DNA of 64,000 nucleotides. Source: Tipula vernalis (taxonomy: Eukaryota; Arthropoda; Insecta; Diptera; Tipulidae). Position 1 is the stretch's first letter. Each line of letters starts with the position of its first letter. Where the stretch lies: contig OY282558.1 of the NCBI GenBank assembly GCA_958295665.1, positions 357,003,053 to 357,067,052 of the forward strand, written 5' to 3'. The notes beneath the pieces were generated by a model. It was not told where the DNA came from and ran no database searches. It saw nothing but the letters and a program-made list of their open reading frames with translations. Both the position numbers and the translations under genes were made by a program. Below, one piece after another: positions 45,906-58,376 of the stretch.

Positions 45906-46723
45906 TATCTTCAGAAGAGGATTAGAAAATTATGTCTAGTAAGGGGGAAAAAAATTAGTTTTTGGAGATTCACCAGCACCACGGTCACTAGGAGCTATTT
46001 GATTGAGATTAAAATAAAAACATTTTTTTTTTTTGGTGGACAAAGCACATCCACACTTAATAACAAAAACAAAGTTATTTTAGTTTTCAATTGACCAAGA
46101 AAATATTGGTGAGTATAAGAGTAATAACTATGTAACCTACTAACTAAAAGGGTACCGAACGTTAGGCGTCTTTTGGCTGTCCCATAAGGGACGGGAAACA
46201 ACAAGTTATGTGCACTGTTCTCCTCCCAGTCAACAACTTATGATGTCCTTCACACTAACTAACTTATTTTCACGTATGTGGGTCATTCTGTTTTTATTCT
46301 CCCCATTGATTTAACTTATTTTGGCCAAACAAGCAAATGCGTCTTTAATTTTTTTTGGATTTCCCAAACATATGGTTTGTCCGTTTAATCTCAAGTTGTC
46401 CCCTATCTAACATTTGGGGTTGTTCTCAACCAAATGTTCACCGTTAGAACGACTTATAGGTCCTAAGGGGAGCTACCAACCTCCACGTCTAAAATCTCTA
46501 CCTGACTGAGCACCAGGCTAGAGTCGTGGTAGCATCCGATCCTTTAAGATAATTTTTGTAATTGTGAGATTGAGATCAACCTGAATCTTGCTCCAAATTA
46601 TTACAAAGTGTTTAATTTAAAAGCAACCAAAGTTTAATTAAAACATTTTAGAAATAAAAATTTTATGAAACGGATCGTGGTTAAGCCAACGAAAATTTGA
46701 AAGTGATGTTTTGTTTTTCTACA

Positions 46724-46902
46724 GTAAGGATTGTGGTGCCTCTAGTAATATTAAATCGCTAAAACCTGATGTACCGACTGATGCCATAAGCTCAATTCCT
46801 GACGGACCTAAATGGCTAAAGTATAATTCTGGCCTTCGAAACAGGTTGGCAAAAAGCTGTGTTAAAATGAAGAAAAACAAATATTGTAGGGGAATTTTGT
46901 AG
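46724..46902 (+). CDS. Possible exon of unknown gene
   Basis: A good acceptor (TTTGTTTTTCTACAG ending at 46723) precedes a 58-codon frame that reads KDCGASSNIKSLKPDVPTDA, then PDGPKWLKYNSGLRNRL, then a basic tail and a TAG. A donor-like AACAG/GTTGGC occurs inside it near 46841. The composition looks protein-like, but no family is recognised and no partner exon was found. It may equally be a relic. Confidence 0.25.
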
Positions 46903-47297
46903 ACTAAAACATTAACAAAAATTCAATTGTAAATGGATTTCGGACCTATTGTCTTCAACCATTTAAATCTTATGCAATATTAGGAATATTTCTGAAAAAA
47001 TTCAACTAACTCGAATCGTGTTGCCATTTGGCAACGTCAGTATGACTTCAAGTCAAGAGACGTCACGTATATACAATTTACTAAAACATTGAACGTGTGT
47101 TTGTTTTACTTTGTTTAAGGTTTATTCTTTCTTTTGGTGAAGTTTTTATGACAGTAGCTAGTTGTACGTGAGAGATTAGAGACTTCAAAATAAGCGTATA
47201 AAATAAATCGCTCAAAAACTTCAAAGATGGACAACATGAAAAAGTTATTATATTGTGTTGTGTCATTGTGTATTGTGAAAAGTCATTATAGTGTTAC
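46903..47297. other. Upstream flank of the piggyBac pseudogene
   Basis: AT-rich. Contains the imperfect palindrome GTTGCCATTTGGCAAC at 47020-47035. No TTAA-flanked terminal repeat could be assigned to the transposase that follows. Confidence 0.4.
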
Positions 47298-49190
47298 TTG
47301 TGTGTAAAAGTTGTTATAATTATTCGCAATTTTTTATACATTGCAACGATGCAACCTCACAAATTAGATAATAGTTTTGCGTGGACAATTTTGTGTTTTG
47401 TTTCTACTTTATTTTCTAGAAAATTGAGTTTGAAAGAGGCGCTCGATTATTTAGAAGATATATTGTCTGATGAAGAGGACGAAACTTTGCCAACCGCAAT
47501 TGTTTTAGAACCCTCGGATAATGAAAAAGGTATTAGTGGGGAGGATGATGGTCCAGACAACTATTACGGGTTACCTGATAATGTCTGCCCGACTCAGTTA
47601 AAAAGTGAATGTGAAATTTTATATTAAAAAAATGAAGAGTCAGATATTGAAGAAAATGAAGTATATTTCGAAGATAACGGAGCATCTACTTATTTGCCGA
47701 TTATTGCAATGGAAATGTCAAATTGCACATCAAGTTTATCTGCGACAACATCGACACTATCAAATTTAAAAATTCCCTCAAAATTGGTGTGGTGTGATGA
47801 TATCTCAACTGCTATGATGCCAATATTTCCGTAACAAAATTATGAGGATTGTCGAAATATAACTCCTCATGAACAATTCGAGAAGTTTGTGGATTATGAT
47901 TTACTCAAGCACATTAGTAAACAATGTGATATTTATGAAACATTTCTGCAAAAACCAACACCAGGTATTTCTGCAGAGGAGCTCAAAGTTTATATTGGAA
48001 TTTTACTCATAAGTGGTTACGCTTCACAGTCTAATATAGCATGGTACTGGTCAGCAGAACCAGATTTTCGAAATGAATTAATTTATAATTCATTGCGAAA
48101 AAATCGGTTCAAGCAAATTTCGCAATTTCTTCATTTTTAAGATAGTACGCAAATAAACAAAACTGACAAAATGTGGAAGCTCCGACCGGTGACTGATCGG
48201 CTTAAAGCTAATTTTTTGAAACATTTTCATCCATAACCAAATCTATTGACGAGAGTATGATTTCCTATTTCGGAAAACATGGATGCAAGCAGTTCATAAA
48301 GGGCAAGCCGCTAAGGTGTTGTTATGTATGGTCACTATGTGCCCCAACAGGATATCTTACAAATTTCGAGATATACCAGGGACGAAATCCGCGCTCTAAT
48401 ACGTTTTACGAACAAAACTTTGGAAAATGTATAGCACTCTTGTTCAACATGTTAGATGAATTTCCTCCGGATGTTCAAGTGCTAAAATTTCGATAATTTA
48501 TTCACTGGATTTCCTGAAATGGCATTTTTGAAAAGTAAAGGGTATGATGCCACTGGTACTATTCGCAAAAATATAATTCCTAAGAACTGTCCCCTGCCTG
48601 CCACTAAAAAAACAACTCAAGAAAAAGGAGCGTGGTTTCATCATTAGCAAAAAAGTGAATGGTTTGAACATTCGATTGACGTTCCAGAGCGTTGCGATAT
48701 TCAAAAATTCATAAAACAAAGATCAAAGTACCACGTCCTTGTGTCATATCTGAGTACAATAAATACATGTGTGGGGTAGATCGGTTGGATTAAAATGTAA
48801 GTCTTTATCGCATAGGAATAAAAGGCAAAAATTTTTGGAGCTCCATTTTTACTTGGTTGATTGATGTAGCTGTGCAAAACGCATGGTTGCTTCACAGGAT
48901 ATCCAACCCAGAAATTCGTCACCTCAATTTCCAAAGAGCTGTGCCCTTATACTACTGCAAGCATTTTGGCGAATTGCCAAAGTACTTCGGAAACAGGAAA
49001 CGTTCAGCTGATTTAGCCGGTATTCGCTACGATCGTATAGACCATTACGTATGCCCTGTTGACAAAAAAAAACATTGCGGTGGAAGTAATTGTAGGTCGG
49101 ACTATGTGCAAAAAATGCAGTGTAGGTCTTTGCGAAAAATGCTTTGTATCCTACCATTGCCCTAGTTTATATGTAAGTAATATTGATTGA
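47298..49190 (+). pseudogene. piggyBac-family (PGBD) transposase, multiply frameshifted
   Basis: The N-terminal acidic region at 47415-47627 reads RKLSLKEALDYLEDILSDEE and PSDNEKGISGEDDGPD. A core segment at 47889-48140 contains YIGILLISGY and LRKNRFKQISQFLHF. SIDESMISYFGKHG near 48240 carries the first catalytic Asp, followed by KQFIKGKPLR and TGYLTNFEIYQG. Later YNKYMCGVDRLD near 48755 carries another catalytic Asp, then KNFWSSIFTWLIDVAVQNAW and a cysteine-rich tail (CPVDKKKHCGGSNC, then CKKCSVGLCEKC in another frame). Stops and frameshifts occur throughout, so no active protein can be made. The enzyme would cut and paste at TTAA. Terminal repeats were not found. Confidence 0.9.
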
Positions 49191-50560
49191 TTTGAGTGTA
49201 CGATCAAGACTAAGCAAGGTTCCCAGAAAGACGCCGAGACCTCCGAATCCTCACATCCAATAAAATATATATAAAAATAAATAAATATCAATTTTCATAA
49301 TTTATTTTGTTGCCACGGCTCTCGCCATCTATCCATTTCCAAGCTCACACCAAGGAGTAAAACCTAAAATGCAAAATAATACCGCTTCCTACCTTGATAC
49401 CAAAAAAAATTCCATTAAAGTTTTTAACGTACAGCCCATACATTTAAATAAATAAATGAAATAAATCAATAAAATTAAACAAAATATATTAAATTAGTCA
49501 CAAAGAAACAAGCCGGTTCCAGACACCTAAGTAGCTGATAGTTAGCAAACCTGTTATTAATAAATATAGTAAATAAGTTAGCAAAGACAACCCAATTTCA
49601 TACTGCAAGTTTAATTGCTGTTTCTGAAAAACTGGATTAGTGTTTCTTTCAAAATCTATGACTTATAAGTGGCTTAAAAAATTGGCCAGTGTAATGGAGA
49701 CCTATATTGTATTACATAAGCCAAAAATAATAAAAATAGTTAAATCGCTAAGTGCACTTATGCGGTTTTAGCTTTTGGGCACAGACCCAGTTTTTACTAG
49801 ATTCTGCTTAATAATCTAGACTCAAACACAATTTATATTTTAATTTACATTTATATCCCTGAAACAAATTTACGATTAATATTTCTAACAACCAATGAAT
49901 TTGATATCAGCAACCCCGCACTGCCCCACCACCAAAAATTTCTGGCCACTTCTGCGCCTCGGCGATTCAGACATCTGCGACTTCTACTGCTTCCCGCTCC
50001 AAACCGCCTAATTTAGCTTAAATCTAGATAACTTAAAAGAATTGCAATATAAATGGTCAATGGTGGCCACAACCTGTCAGCACTGAGAGAACGAAACATC
50101 TAGTCACCCCTGCCTTGGTCTAAACAAACCAGCAATATTACATCCAGCTACCCCACCCGCCATGCAACGCTAAACTCCCAACACAAAACTCGGCTTAACT
50201 TTTATTGTCTTTACACCATCGACAGCACAAAATCTAAACAGGACTACATCCTTCTACCATAGTCGGTTTTACACCGGATAAACCGATAAGATATTCATGA
50301 AAAGTACTTGAAATGTATAACTACACAAGACACACACTTGCTCCTGAACCAACTCATCAACAACCCATCAACAGCGAGCGTGATTCTTCAGACAGCGCAG
50401 ATTAACTGGTAGATTGGAGAATAATGTCGATGACAATAAATTATAATAATTCAGTCTTTAAGTAGGGAATGAAAGAGGGGAGAGCCTTAGCTGGGATCTT
50501 AGTTCATTTTATTTTATCTTAACTATTTCACATTCATTTTATTTTATCCTCTCTCGACTT
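49191..50560. other. Spacer, with a C-rich stretch at 49900-50420
   Basis: The second half has a marked + strand C/A bias (CCCCGCACTGCCCCACC, CTACCCCACCCGCC) unlike its surroundings, and may be a decayed element. No coding motif was recognised. Confidence 0.35.
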
Positions 50561-50566
50561 GTACTA

Positions 50567-50795
50567 TGGTGCATTAAATGGGTGTGAGGTTACATCCTCT
50601 CCGTCTTCGCTCTCGAACATTTCACTGCAATCAGATTCTTCAAGTAAATACAGCTCTTTAGCGGCCTTCTTTAATTCACTCCGATTTGATATAAGGTCTT
50701 CCCATTTGGTGAAAGTTCTGTCATACCCGTGAACAAGTAAAGCTTTTGGTTAAAAAGTTATTTCTTCGTATTGTTCAGCCTCGAATTAATTAAAA
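50567..50795 (-). pseudogene. Unassigned C-terminal coding fragment with acidic tail
   Basis: The - strand frame reads EAEQYEEITF, an in-frame TAA at 50750-50752, then PKALLVHGYDRTFTKWEDL, SNRSELKKAAKELYLLEE and SDCSEMFESEDGED before a TAG at 50564-50566. It looks like the end of a real protein with a serine/acidic tail, perhaps a transposon protein, but the family is not recognised. There is no start codon. Confidence 0.4.
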
Positions 50796-51771
50796 GTATC
50801 TAGTTTCCAGAGAATTTACGATACAGAACGTGATTCAGTTCAATGGCTTATTATAGAAAATTCTCAAATATCAATATCCGTAAATAAGTAAATCCAACGG
50901 AACACCTATATGCGCCAATCACCACCATGTTAAACGCAAACAACCTAAACATTCTTGAATAACCTCGAATAACCCAGGAAATTTCTCTTTCGAAAATAAT
51001 TTAATGTTACTAATACTACTAAGCAAGCTGAGACTAAGGTCAACAAAATGATATGCAAAAGAATTGAACGCTTGCGTTAATATTGAACAATAGTTTTATT
51101 CGAATAGGCTCTAAGATTCTCGAGTAACATCAAACCATCAAATACACCCTACAATCCCAAACATATACGAATAACCTCGAAAATCTCAATAACCTGACTC
51201 TTCCGAAACACCAATTAAGTCTGGAACATCATCTACCCGATTTCCATGCTACACTGTAATAATCTCGAGAAATTGTAAAAAACTGATTAAAACATGAAAT
51301 CTCAAACAAGGGGATATGAAACAGGAGAACTCGCCCAAAAGAAGCAAAATAAACATCATCACTAATTTTAAAATTAATTTGGAATTTGCAATTTCCTTTA
51401 ATTTGAAATAATTTTTCAAAATAAATCGCTTTTACCTGGTTTACAGGTAAATTTAGTTTTTATTAACCGTTTACAAATAATAAAAAAGATTCGGAAAATG
51501 AGAAACTATATAAATCGAATGAATTCATTTAGAGACTGACTGGCTTGGCTTAAGTATCCGTTGAATCCCCGTTTTAAAGACAAAGGCACTCCTAACGAGG
51601 GAAACAAGAAATTGTTTTCCGTCGCGGTTAGTCATTCTTCTAGGAAGAAAGTTTCAACAATTTCTTGTTTTTCAAATTAGTACTAGCTCCCTTTAATAAA
51701 TCAGATCATCCCCTTCCAAATAAAATTTAAATTTTCCAAAAGAAATTTAATCAGTTGTCACAACATTCAAT
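50796..51771. other. Spacer
   Basis: AT-rich, with a short inverted pair (ACAAGAAATTGTT near 51605 and AACAATTTCTTGT near 51656). Nothing else recognised. Confidence 0.35.
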
Positions 51772-51845
51772 CTTTTGCAAATCAAATCCAACCTTTTCTA
51801 ATCAAAACTTGTAATTTGTAAAAGGTTGAATTTGATGCGCAAAAG
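51772..51845. other. Hairpin with 26-bp stem
   Basis: Arms 51772-51797 (starting CTTTTGCAAATCAAAT) and 51820-51845 (ending TTTGATGCGCAAAAG) pair over 26 positions with three mismatches around a 22-nt loop. The dimensions suit an animal pre-miRNA. No known family is recognised. Confidence 0.65.
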
Positions 51846-54800
51846 AGGTAAATTTGGAGTGCAAATTGCGTGTTACAAATAAATCAATCCGCAGCAAACA
51901 CTGAAATCGTTATCATTTGATGACGAGAGCTTTAATTTCAAACAAGTTTAGCAAATTTAAATATCTGTCAAAACCTAAACCCATTTTTTTTATAAATACC
52001 TGTCAAAACCTAAATTCATTTTTATTTGTATGGGCACCTTCAGCGAGAAGAAATTGTTGGGGCCGCCCAAGCAAATATCCAACAGCAACAGGATTAATTT
52101 CTTCTTTCTATAAAACTACAGACCACCCCCTTTTCTTAAAACTTTTCTAGAAATGTTCTGCAAATTTGAAAGGGTGGTCTACTTTAAGCTCCATCTGAGC
52201 CTATCTAATATTGACTTTGAACTAATAGTCGAACGCCTGATAAATCTAGTGGGCCACGATAACCGTGGGCCCCCAAGCGCCTGCGAGTGCTGCGGGTACC
52301 TAGTTACGCCACTGGTTAAGAGAATAATTAACATTTTTAATAAACATAAGCCTCAGTGAATTAAAGTTTAAATTCTCAATTTAAGAAATTGAAAATATTA
52401 TAATAAATTCAACAGATTTGAATTGAAATTAACAATTATTTCCTTTGATTTGTTCATTTTATTCTTAATTTCGGTTTTTAACATAATTTATGAAATCGTT
52501 CTTATATTATTCTCCATTGTATCCTAAAGTTTAAGAAACATTGCAATCAAATAGAGAATTCTCTTTACATGTAGACGTGTATTTATAAACTTGATATTTT
52601 TATTCTTAAATTATTTGATTAATGAAATCAAAATACTCTCAATTAATTGAATAATAATACAATTTTTAAAATTGAGTCATATTTTATTTCATATTTTGAG
52701 ATCTGACTACCATAATCTACATATTATTAATTAAAATGAGACGATTATGTTTACAATAATTATACATAAATACATTAAACATCGCTTTGAAATTGTGGAC
52801 AAAAAATGTTGCCAATAAAGTTCGTTTAATTGAAGGTTTGGCGACGTCCCTTTATAGCATAATGGGGCTACGTGACATATAAGCCGCAAAAAATTAAGTT
52901 ATTGCCTCAAAAAAAATTTTGAGGCGCAACTAATTGTTCGGATACAACAATTGACCGTTTAAAGAAAAAGCTTATGAATTTTGTTCTTTGGCGTAAAGAC
53001 AAGGTAAGCGGTAATGTTGGATGATCCAGTAATTTGATGAGGTGTGAATTTGATGACATTTTTAAAAAGGGTCACATTTTCAATATAAGTGAACCTTTAT
53101 ATGAGGCTAATAAGTAGAAGAACGAAAAAAATTGCAAGGAATTGTTATTACTAAATTAATTGTTTGATAGCAAATTCTACTATCGGAATTTTTTTCCTGT
53201 TGGGAATGAGTTCTGTGATAGATTTGAATATCTAAAATGTTCATTGTACTTTGTACACAAATTGTCATCAAGGCTGATCTAAAAAAATCTACACGATTTC
53301 ATTTTATGCACGTGGCAGTTCTTCGAATTAATTAGACGTGTTTGTTATTTTTCACTTAAAATTATTTTGTAAAGTATTTTGTATTTTAATAAAAATACAT
53401 ATTTGCAATTACAAAATGACCAAACCTTGGCAGCCCATGTTGTCATCACTGAAATTGATTTGATGGTATATGTTTGGATGGCGAAGAGCCGGAATTATGC
53501 GGATTTGCTCCAATTTTGACGTCAGTTCTTCTATTTACATATTTGACTCTACATATTGCACACGTTGTAAATCGTCGTATTGCAATTCCATATAGCTCGC
53601 CACATATTTTTGAAACGGAATGTTGATAGAGAAGCTCCAATTTCGATACATAATAACGATCATTTAAATGTACAATAAGCAGATTATAAAATAAGAAGTC
53701 ATTCTTTTGATATTTCTACCTCCGATTTAGCAAATGTTCGTTTAGTGAGCTATGAGTATTTGCACAACGACAAAATGAATTTTTAGTTCTAACAAAAAAA
53801 TGTTTATTGATCACTTTAATTTTCACATTACTTCTTTTGTTACCCACCTACCAAATTTTTTGATTTAAGTTACGGGAAAATTGTAAAATTTAAGCCACCT
53901 TTAATGTATTGAATTTTAGATTTTAATTATATACAATTTTGTATGTGTTTGAAATGTAATAAGTACGTATAGGTTTATTGTATGTTTCAATCATTAATAA
54001 TTACGTATTGATTTATTGTACGTTTTTGTACTACATACTATTGTTTTATAAAACACCTTTCCAAAAAATAGTTAGGCCCTATAAAAAATTAATATAATGG
54101 CGAAGTTCCTGCCTGATGATCATGAATAGCCCCCCCCCCCCCCTAGTTTAATATAATTACAGCTGAAATTTCAATTAATTTGGCTTTTAGCTATAGGTAC
54201 AAACTAATTTACCAACTGATAAACCTCCTACAAAACCCACCTACTTTTTAAGACATTACGTTAGATCTTCTAAATCGATATTAGGCAAAATATTAAAGTT
54301 ATTTAGATAATTTACCTGTAAGACTAGAAAAATTTGCTAAAAGCCACTTCAGCTACATTAAATATACAAGTTATCTAAGATTTTCCGATACTAAGTTAAA
54401 ACATCTAAATTAAATTACATGTATATTAATACACCAGAGTCTCGCTATGCGTCTATTCTATGTGCGTCTATTCGCTCTTGCGTCGGCTAAAAAAACGTTA
54501 AATTAATTAACGAATTATTATTAATAAGTGATATTATTTATATTATTTATCATACATATTTGTTTTATTTTAAATTCTATGTGGATTAATCTTCCGCAAT
54601 ACTTTTCGGCCACTAATATTTTAAATTGTTCGATATGCGTCGAAATTCAGTTTACGTCTCTCCGTGTGGAACCGAACAGGGACGCAAAGCGGGACCTTGG
54701 TGTAGTTGCTTTGTGCTTAGAAAAATCATCTAAAATAATGTAGAAGGCTGAAAATTAAAGATAATTTTTAAACCAATCACCGATATTTTTAGAAAGATTT

Positions 54801-55480
54801 TGTAGAGTTTTTTTCTCTGTGTAAGAAGTATATACTTCGAAAACTTCTGAAGGGGGAAGCCAAATTTCCCCCATTTCCCCTTTCGGAAAATTACCTCATT
54901 TTCCGGGAAAAAATCCTTTTTATTTTTATTTTTGTCAAAATAATATAAAAGCTGTCATAATTAACAAATATGGTTTAACAAATAATTTAACAAAATAATT
55001 TTTATTTTATTTATTATAAATTTAGCTTCCCCCTCCCAAAAACCGCAGATGCACAATCTCACACTCAAAAATTTCCAAAATATTCACTCCTTACCTGATT
55101 TTCCACATGAATATAAAATAAACTTTAGCCAAAATAGGTAAACTCTGTTGGTTTTGAGTAAATCCAAAATCCAACCGAGAATCATCAACAATACGACAAT
55201 AAATATTGATATACACACACGCATCAATCGCCTAACAACATCACATATAATATCTATATAAAAACTGTCAAGGACATACAACACAACAACACTTTCTCTT
55301 ATGTTTTGTATTCGAGAAAATTTGATCTATGTATGTATGTATATAAAAACAGTAAAAATTCCTCTTATCACAGCAATAGTCCCAGGAGCACCGAGCTACG
55401 CTCGTTCCGAATTACATTAGCGTTTGTTACACGTTCATGTCACTGAGTTTCACCTCATTCAATTGAGCAATATGTTAGTT
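51846..55480. other. Intergenic region without recognised genes
   Basis: Contains short G+C-richer patches near 52045-52080 and 52245-52320, and a 15-C run after GAATAG near 54128-54144. Short open frames have no family features. Confidence 0.4.
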
Positions 55481-55789
55481 CCATTTAGACTGGATCCCAT
55501 TCTATACAATTCATCCCAATTGAAAGGAAATGGTTTAATTCTATTGAAACTAGAATAATATTCATATTCCCATTTTACAATCCCATTTTCATGGTACATA
55601 CCGAGTTCTATCGAAATCGGTTGAAAAATGACTTTGGTCCATTGGAATTGGCCATTTTACAGAACCTATACGATCCATATTTGGAACTAATTTATGATCT
55701 CTATATAATTCTCAAAAATCACAATTGAACAAATAAAAAAAACAAAACACAATGCAATATCAATAGCAATAACAACAATTAGATTTCCT

Positions 55790-57980
55790 TTGTTAGAAAA
55801 TAAAATAAAAATGAAACCCGAACCTCTCCAGAAAGCCTACTAAAATATTTTTCCAAGAAATCAAAACCCATTACAATTGCTTCCTTTCACTAGAAAATTT
55901 CCATCTAACCAATTACTATTAACAAAAGAAAATATTAAAAATATGAATTCCCATAGGAGGATCCTCTTAAACGAATTTTACTGAAATAAAACCACCCCAA
56001 CCAACATTAATAAAAATCAAATAACCGTTTCAGAAACCGGTAGTAAGTTAAAAAATTGAGGTGTGGCCAACACACGACTTTCTTTTACGAACAGAGAATT
56101 TTGAGAATTTTATTTTTTTTTTATAACTTTTTTTTTAATTTTTTTTTTTAATTTTAAAATTTTTAAATTTTTTTTTTAATTTTTTTTTTTTAATTTTTTT
56201 TTTTTAATTTTTTTTTTATTTTTATTTGTTTTTGATTTTTAGAAACATTTTGGATTATGTAGTTTTTTGTAAATCTTATACTTTTTAAGATATTTGCAAA
56301 ATATATTTTTTGGACCAAGGGAGTGGCCACTTCCGGTTAACCGATTTTGAATAAAATTCACTGGGACCTCCCAATTTATCAAAAAAGCTTAAATCTGAAG
56401 TTTCAGTTCGATTGGTTAAACCATCTGGGCTGTGGAGAGGACACAGACAGACTGACAGACTGACAGACTGACAGACTGACAGACTGACAGACTGACAGAC
56501 AGACAGACAGACACCATTTCGAAACTCACTTTTTCGGACTCAGGGGACCTCAAAACAGATAAATCTCTAAAAATCTCAAGGTCCAAAATTTTCATGATTA
56601 CTATACTTTATTTTACTAGAGTAAAAGAAAGTAAAAGTAAGATAAAACCAAGCAAACAGGGGCTCACCGAACGAGAACTTCCTTTACGTTTTTTTTAAGA
56701 ATCAATACCCGGTGTTATCGCGTTTTGGCACTCGAAAACTCTCTTTCACCAAATATGATCAATAAAAAAATATTCAAAAAAACGAACCCCAGGCCTATTA
56801 GAGGACCCACTAAACGACATTTCCTGAAATCAAAGTCCACTGCAAATGTTTCCTAACACTAGAAAATCCCTGCTCACCAATTATTACAAAAATCGTTGAA
56901 CTTAAAAAATGGACCTCGACCATCCGGAGGACCCTCTAAACATATATTTCCCGAAATCAACACCCATTGCAGACCTTTCAAAACCCTATTTGACTTCAAT
57001 CAATACCCATGGCGATCGCTTCCTGCCGCTCGAATATCTCTCATTACCAAATGTTTACCAAAATTGTTAAAATGAAAAAAGGAACCCGGATACCACTGAA
57101 AGACCCTAAGCTAAGTTTTGTAAACCAAGACCCATTGCAATCTCTGTCTGGCACCCACCCGCTCACAAATTTTTACCAAAAATGTAAAAATTAAAAAAAA
57201 GAAGCCCGGGCTCAACTGGAGAACCCGCTAAACGAATTTTCCAAAAATTTATACCCATCACAATCGCTTCGTGGCACTCGAAAACCCTCTTTACCAACTT
57301 TTAACAAAATAGTTAAAATTTAAAAAACCCAAGTTCCAATGGATGACACTCTGGACTGGTAAACATACTTACCAATTTTCAACAAAATCATTAAAACTAT
57401 AAAAATGGAGTCTGAATTTTCCTGAAATCAAGACCAATGGGGATCACCTTATACCACTTAAAAACACTTCTTACCAATATTTACCAACATCGTGAAAATT
57501 ACAAAGGAGCCCGAGTTCCACTGAAGAACCCCCTAAACTATTTTTTTCGAAATCAAGACCGGTCACAATTGATTCTTGGCACACGAAAACCCCAGCTTAC
57601 CAATTTTTACCAAAATCGTAAAAATTAAAAAAAGGCCTGGGCACAAATGGAGAACACCTTCTAAATTATCAAGACCCGTCGCAATCGCTTCCTGGCACCC
57701 GAAAACCCCCGCTCACTAATTTTTTAGCAAATTCGCCAAAATTAACAAAAAAGCACCCGGGCCCACTGGAGAACCCCCTAGACAAATTTTCCCGAAATCA
57801 ACACCCAGCGCAATCGCTTTCTAGCACCCGAAAACCCCTTACCAATTTTTAACAAAATCGGTAAAATAAAAAAAGGCCCTGAGCAATACTAGAGGACCCT
57901 CTAAACGAATTGTATACGAATCCTGTAATCAAGACTAGTCGCAATCACTTCCTAGCCCTCAAAAACCGGTTTCGAAATCG
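55790..57980 (+). repeat. About 125-bp degenerate tandem array, interrupted
   Basis: Units contain GAAATCAA-ACCCATTGCAATCGCTTCCTGGCAC, a CGAAAACCCC-type block, CACCAATTTTTACCAAAATCG, an A-rich stretch, and GAGGACCC-CTAAACGA. Landmark GAAATCAA-like strings occur near 56825, 56953, 57421, 57549 and 57791, with other copies more diverged or shortened. Copies also lie at 55800-56060, left of the inserted element at 56077-56632. The + strand is C/A-rich and largely G-poor. Confidence 0.75.
56077..56632. mobile_element. 556-bp inverted-repeat element with internal GACTGACA run
   Basis: ACTTTCTTTTAC at 56077-56088 is the exact reverse complement of GTAAAAGAAAGT at 56621-56632. Inside are a long T-rich tract (56100-56230), a region ending GGGCTGTGGAGAGGACACAG, an 8-bp GACTGACA microsatellite (about 56443-56512), and ACCATTTCGAAACTCACTTTTTCGGA. 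It carries no transposase. It splits the 125-bp array and so inserted into it. No target duplication was recognised. Confidence 0.65.
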
Positions 57981-58060
57981 TTGCACAAACAAACAAACAG
58001 ACAAACAATTTTATGCCGTTTAATAATAGTAGATAGATAGATAGATAGATAATAAAAGTG
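57981..58060. repeat. ACAA/TAGA simple repeats with GTTTAATAATA tail
   Basis: ACAAACAAACAAACAGACAA, then GCCGTTTAATAATAGTAGA and TAGATAGATAGATAG. The CGTTTAATAATA-TAGAT string is also the 3' end of the dispersed repeats at 59520 and 62686. Confidence 0.6.
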
Positions 58061-58117
58061 TTTTATTCTTTTTAGCTCTTTATTTTAATATTTTTTATAT
58101 TTACCCGAGTAACCAGA

Positions 58118-58376
58118 TGTCACAAAAAATCATCAAATATTTCACAAATTTCTGTGAATTGTCGACCAAAATGTGGAAAAAATTGGTCAAATTTTGGTCA
58201 ATAATTTGTCGACAAACGATACCCTAAATTAACAAAATTGTCACATTTTGGTTGCACATTTTGGTCATACAATTTGTGATGAAAAGGTGACAATTCTACT
58301 ACAAAAATTTGTGAATAATCTGTAGGGTATTTGGTCATAATTTTGTGACAAGTTTCTTGATATTTTTTGTCAAAAT
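58118..58376. mobile_element. Candidate foldback element with imperfect 40-bp ends
   Basis: The left end (TGTCACAAAAAATCATCAAA...) resembles the reverse complement of the right end (...CTTGATATTTTTTGTCAAAA). The interior contains many inverted TTTGGTCA/TGACCAAA and GTCGACAAA/GTCGACC words. There is no coding capacity. Boundaries are approximate. Confidence 0.4.

Noticed and set aside
52240..52320. G+C-rich patch with GGGTACCTAGTTACGCCACTGG
   Set aside because: It looks like a fragment of a dispersed element but is too short to assign.
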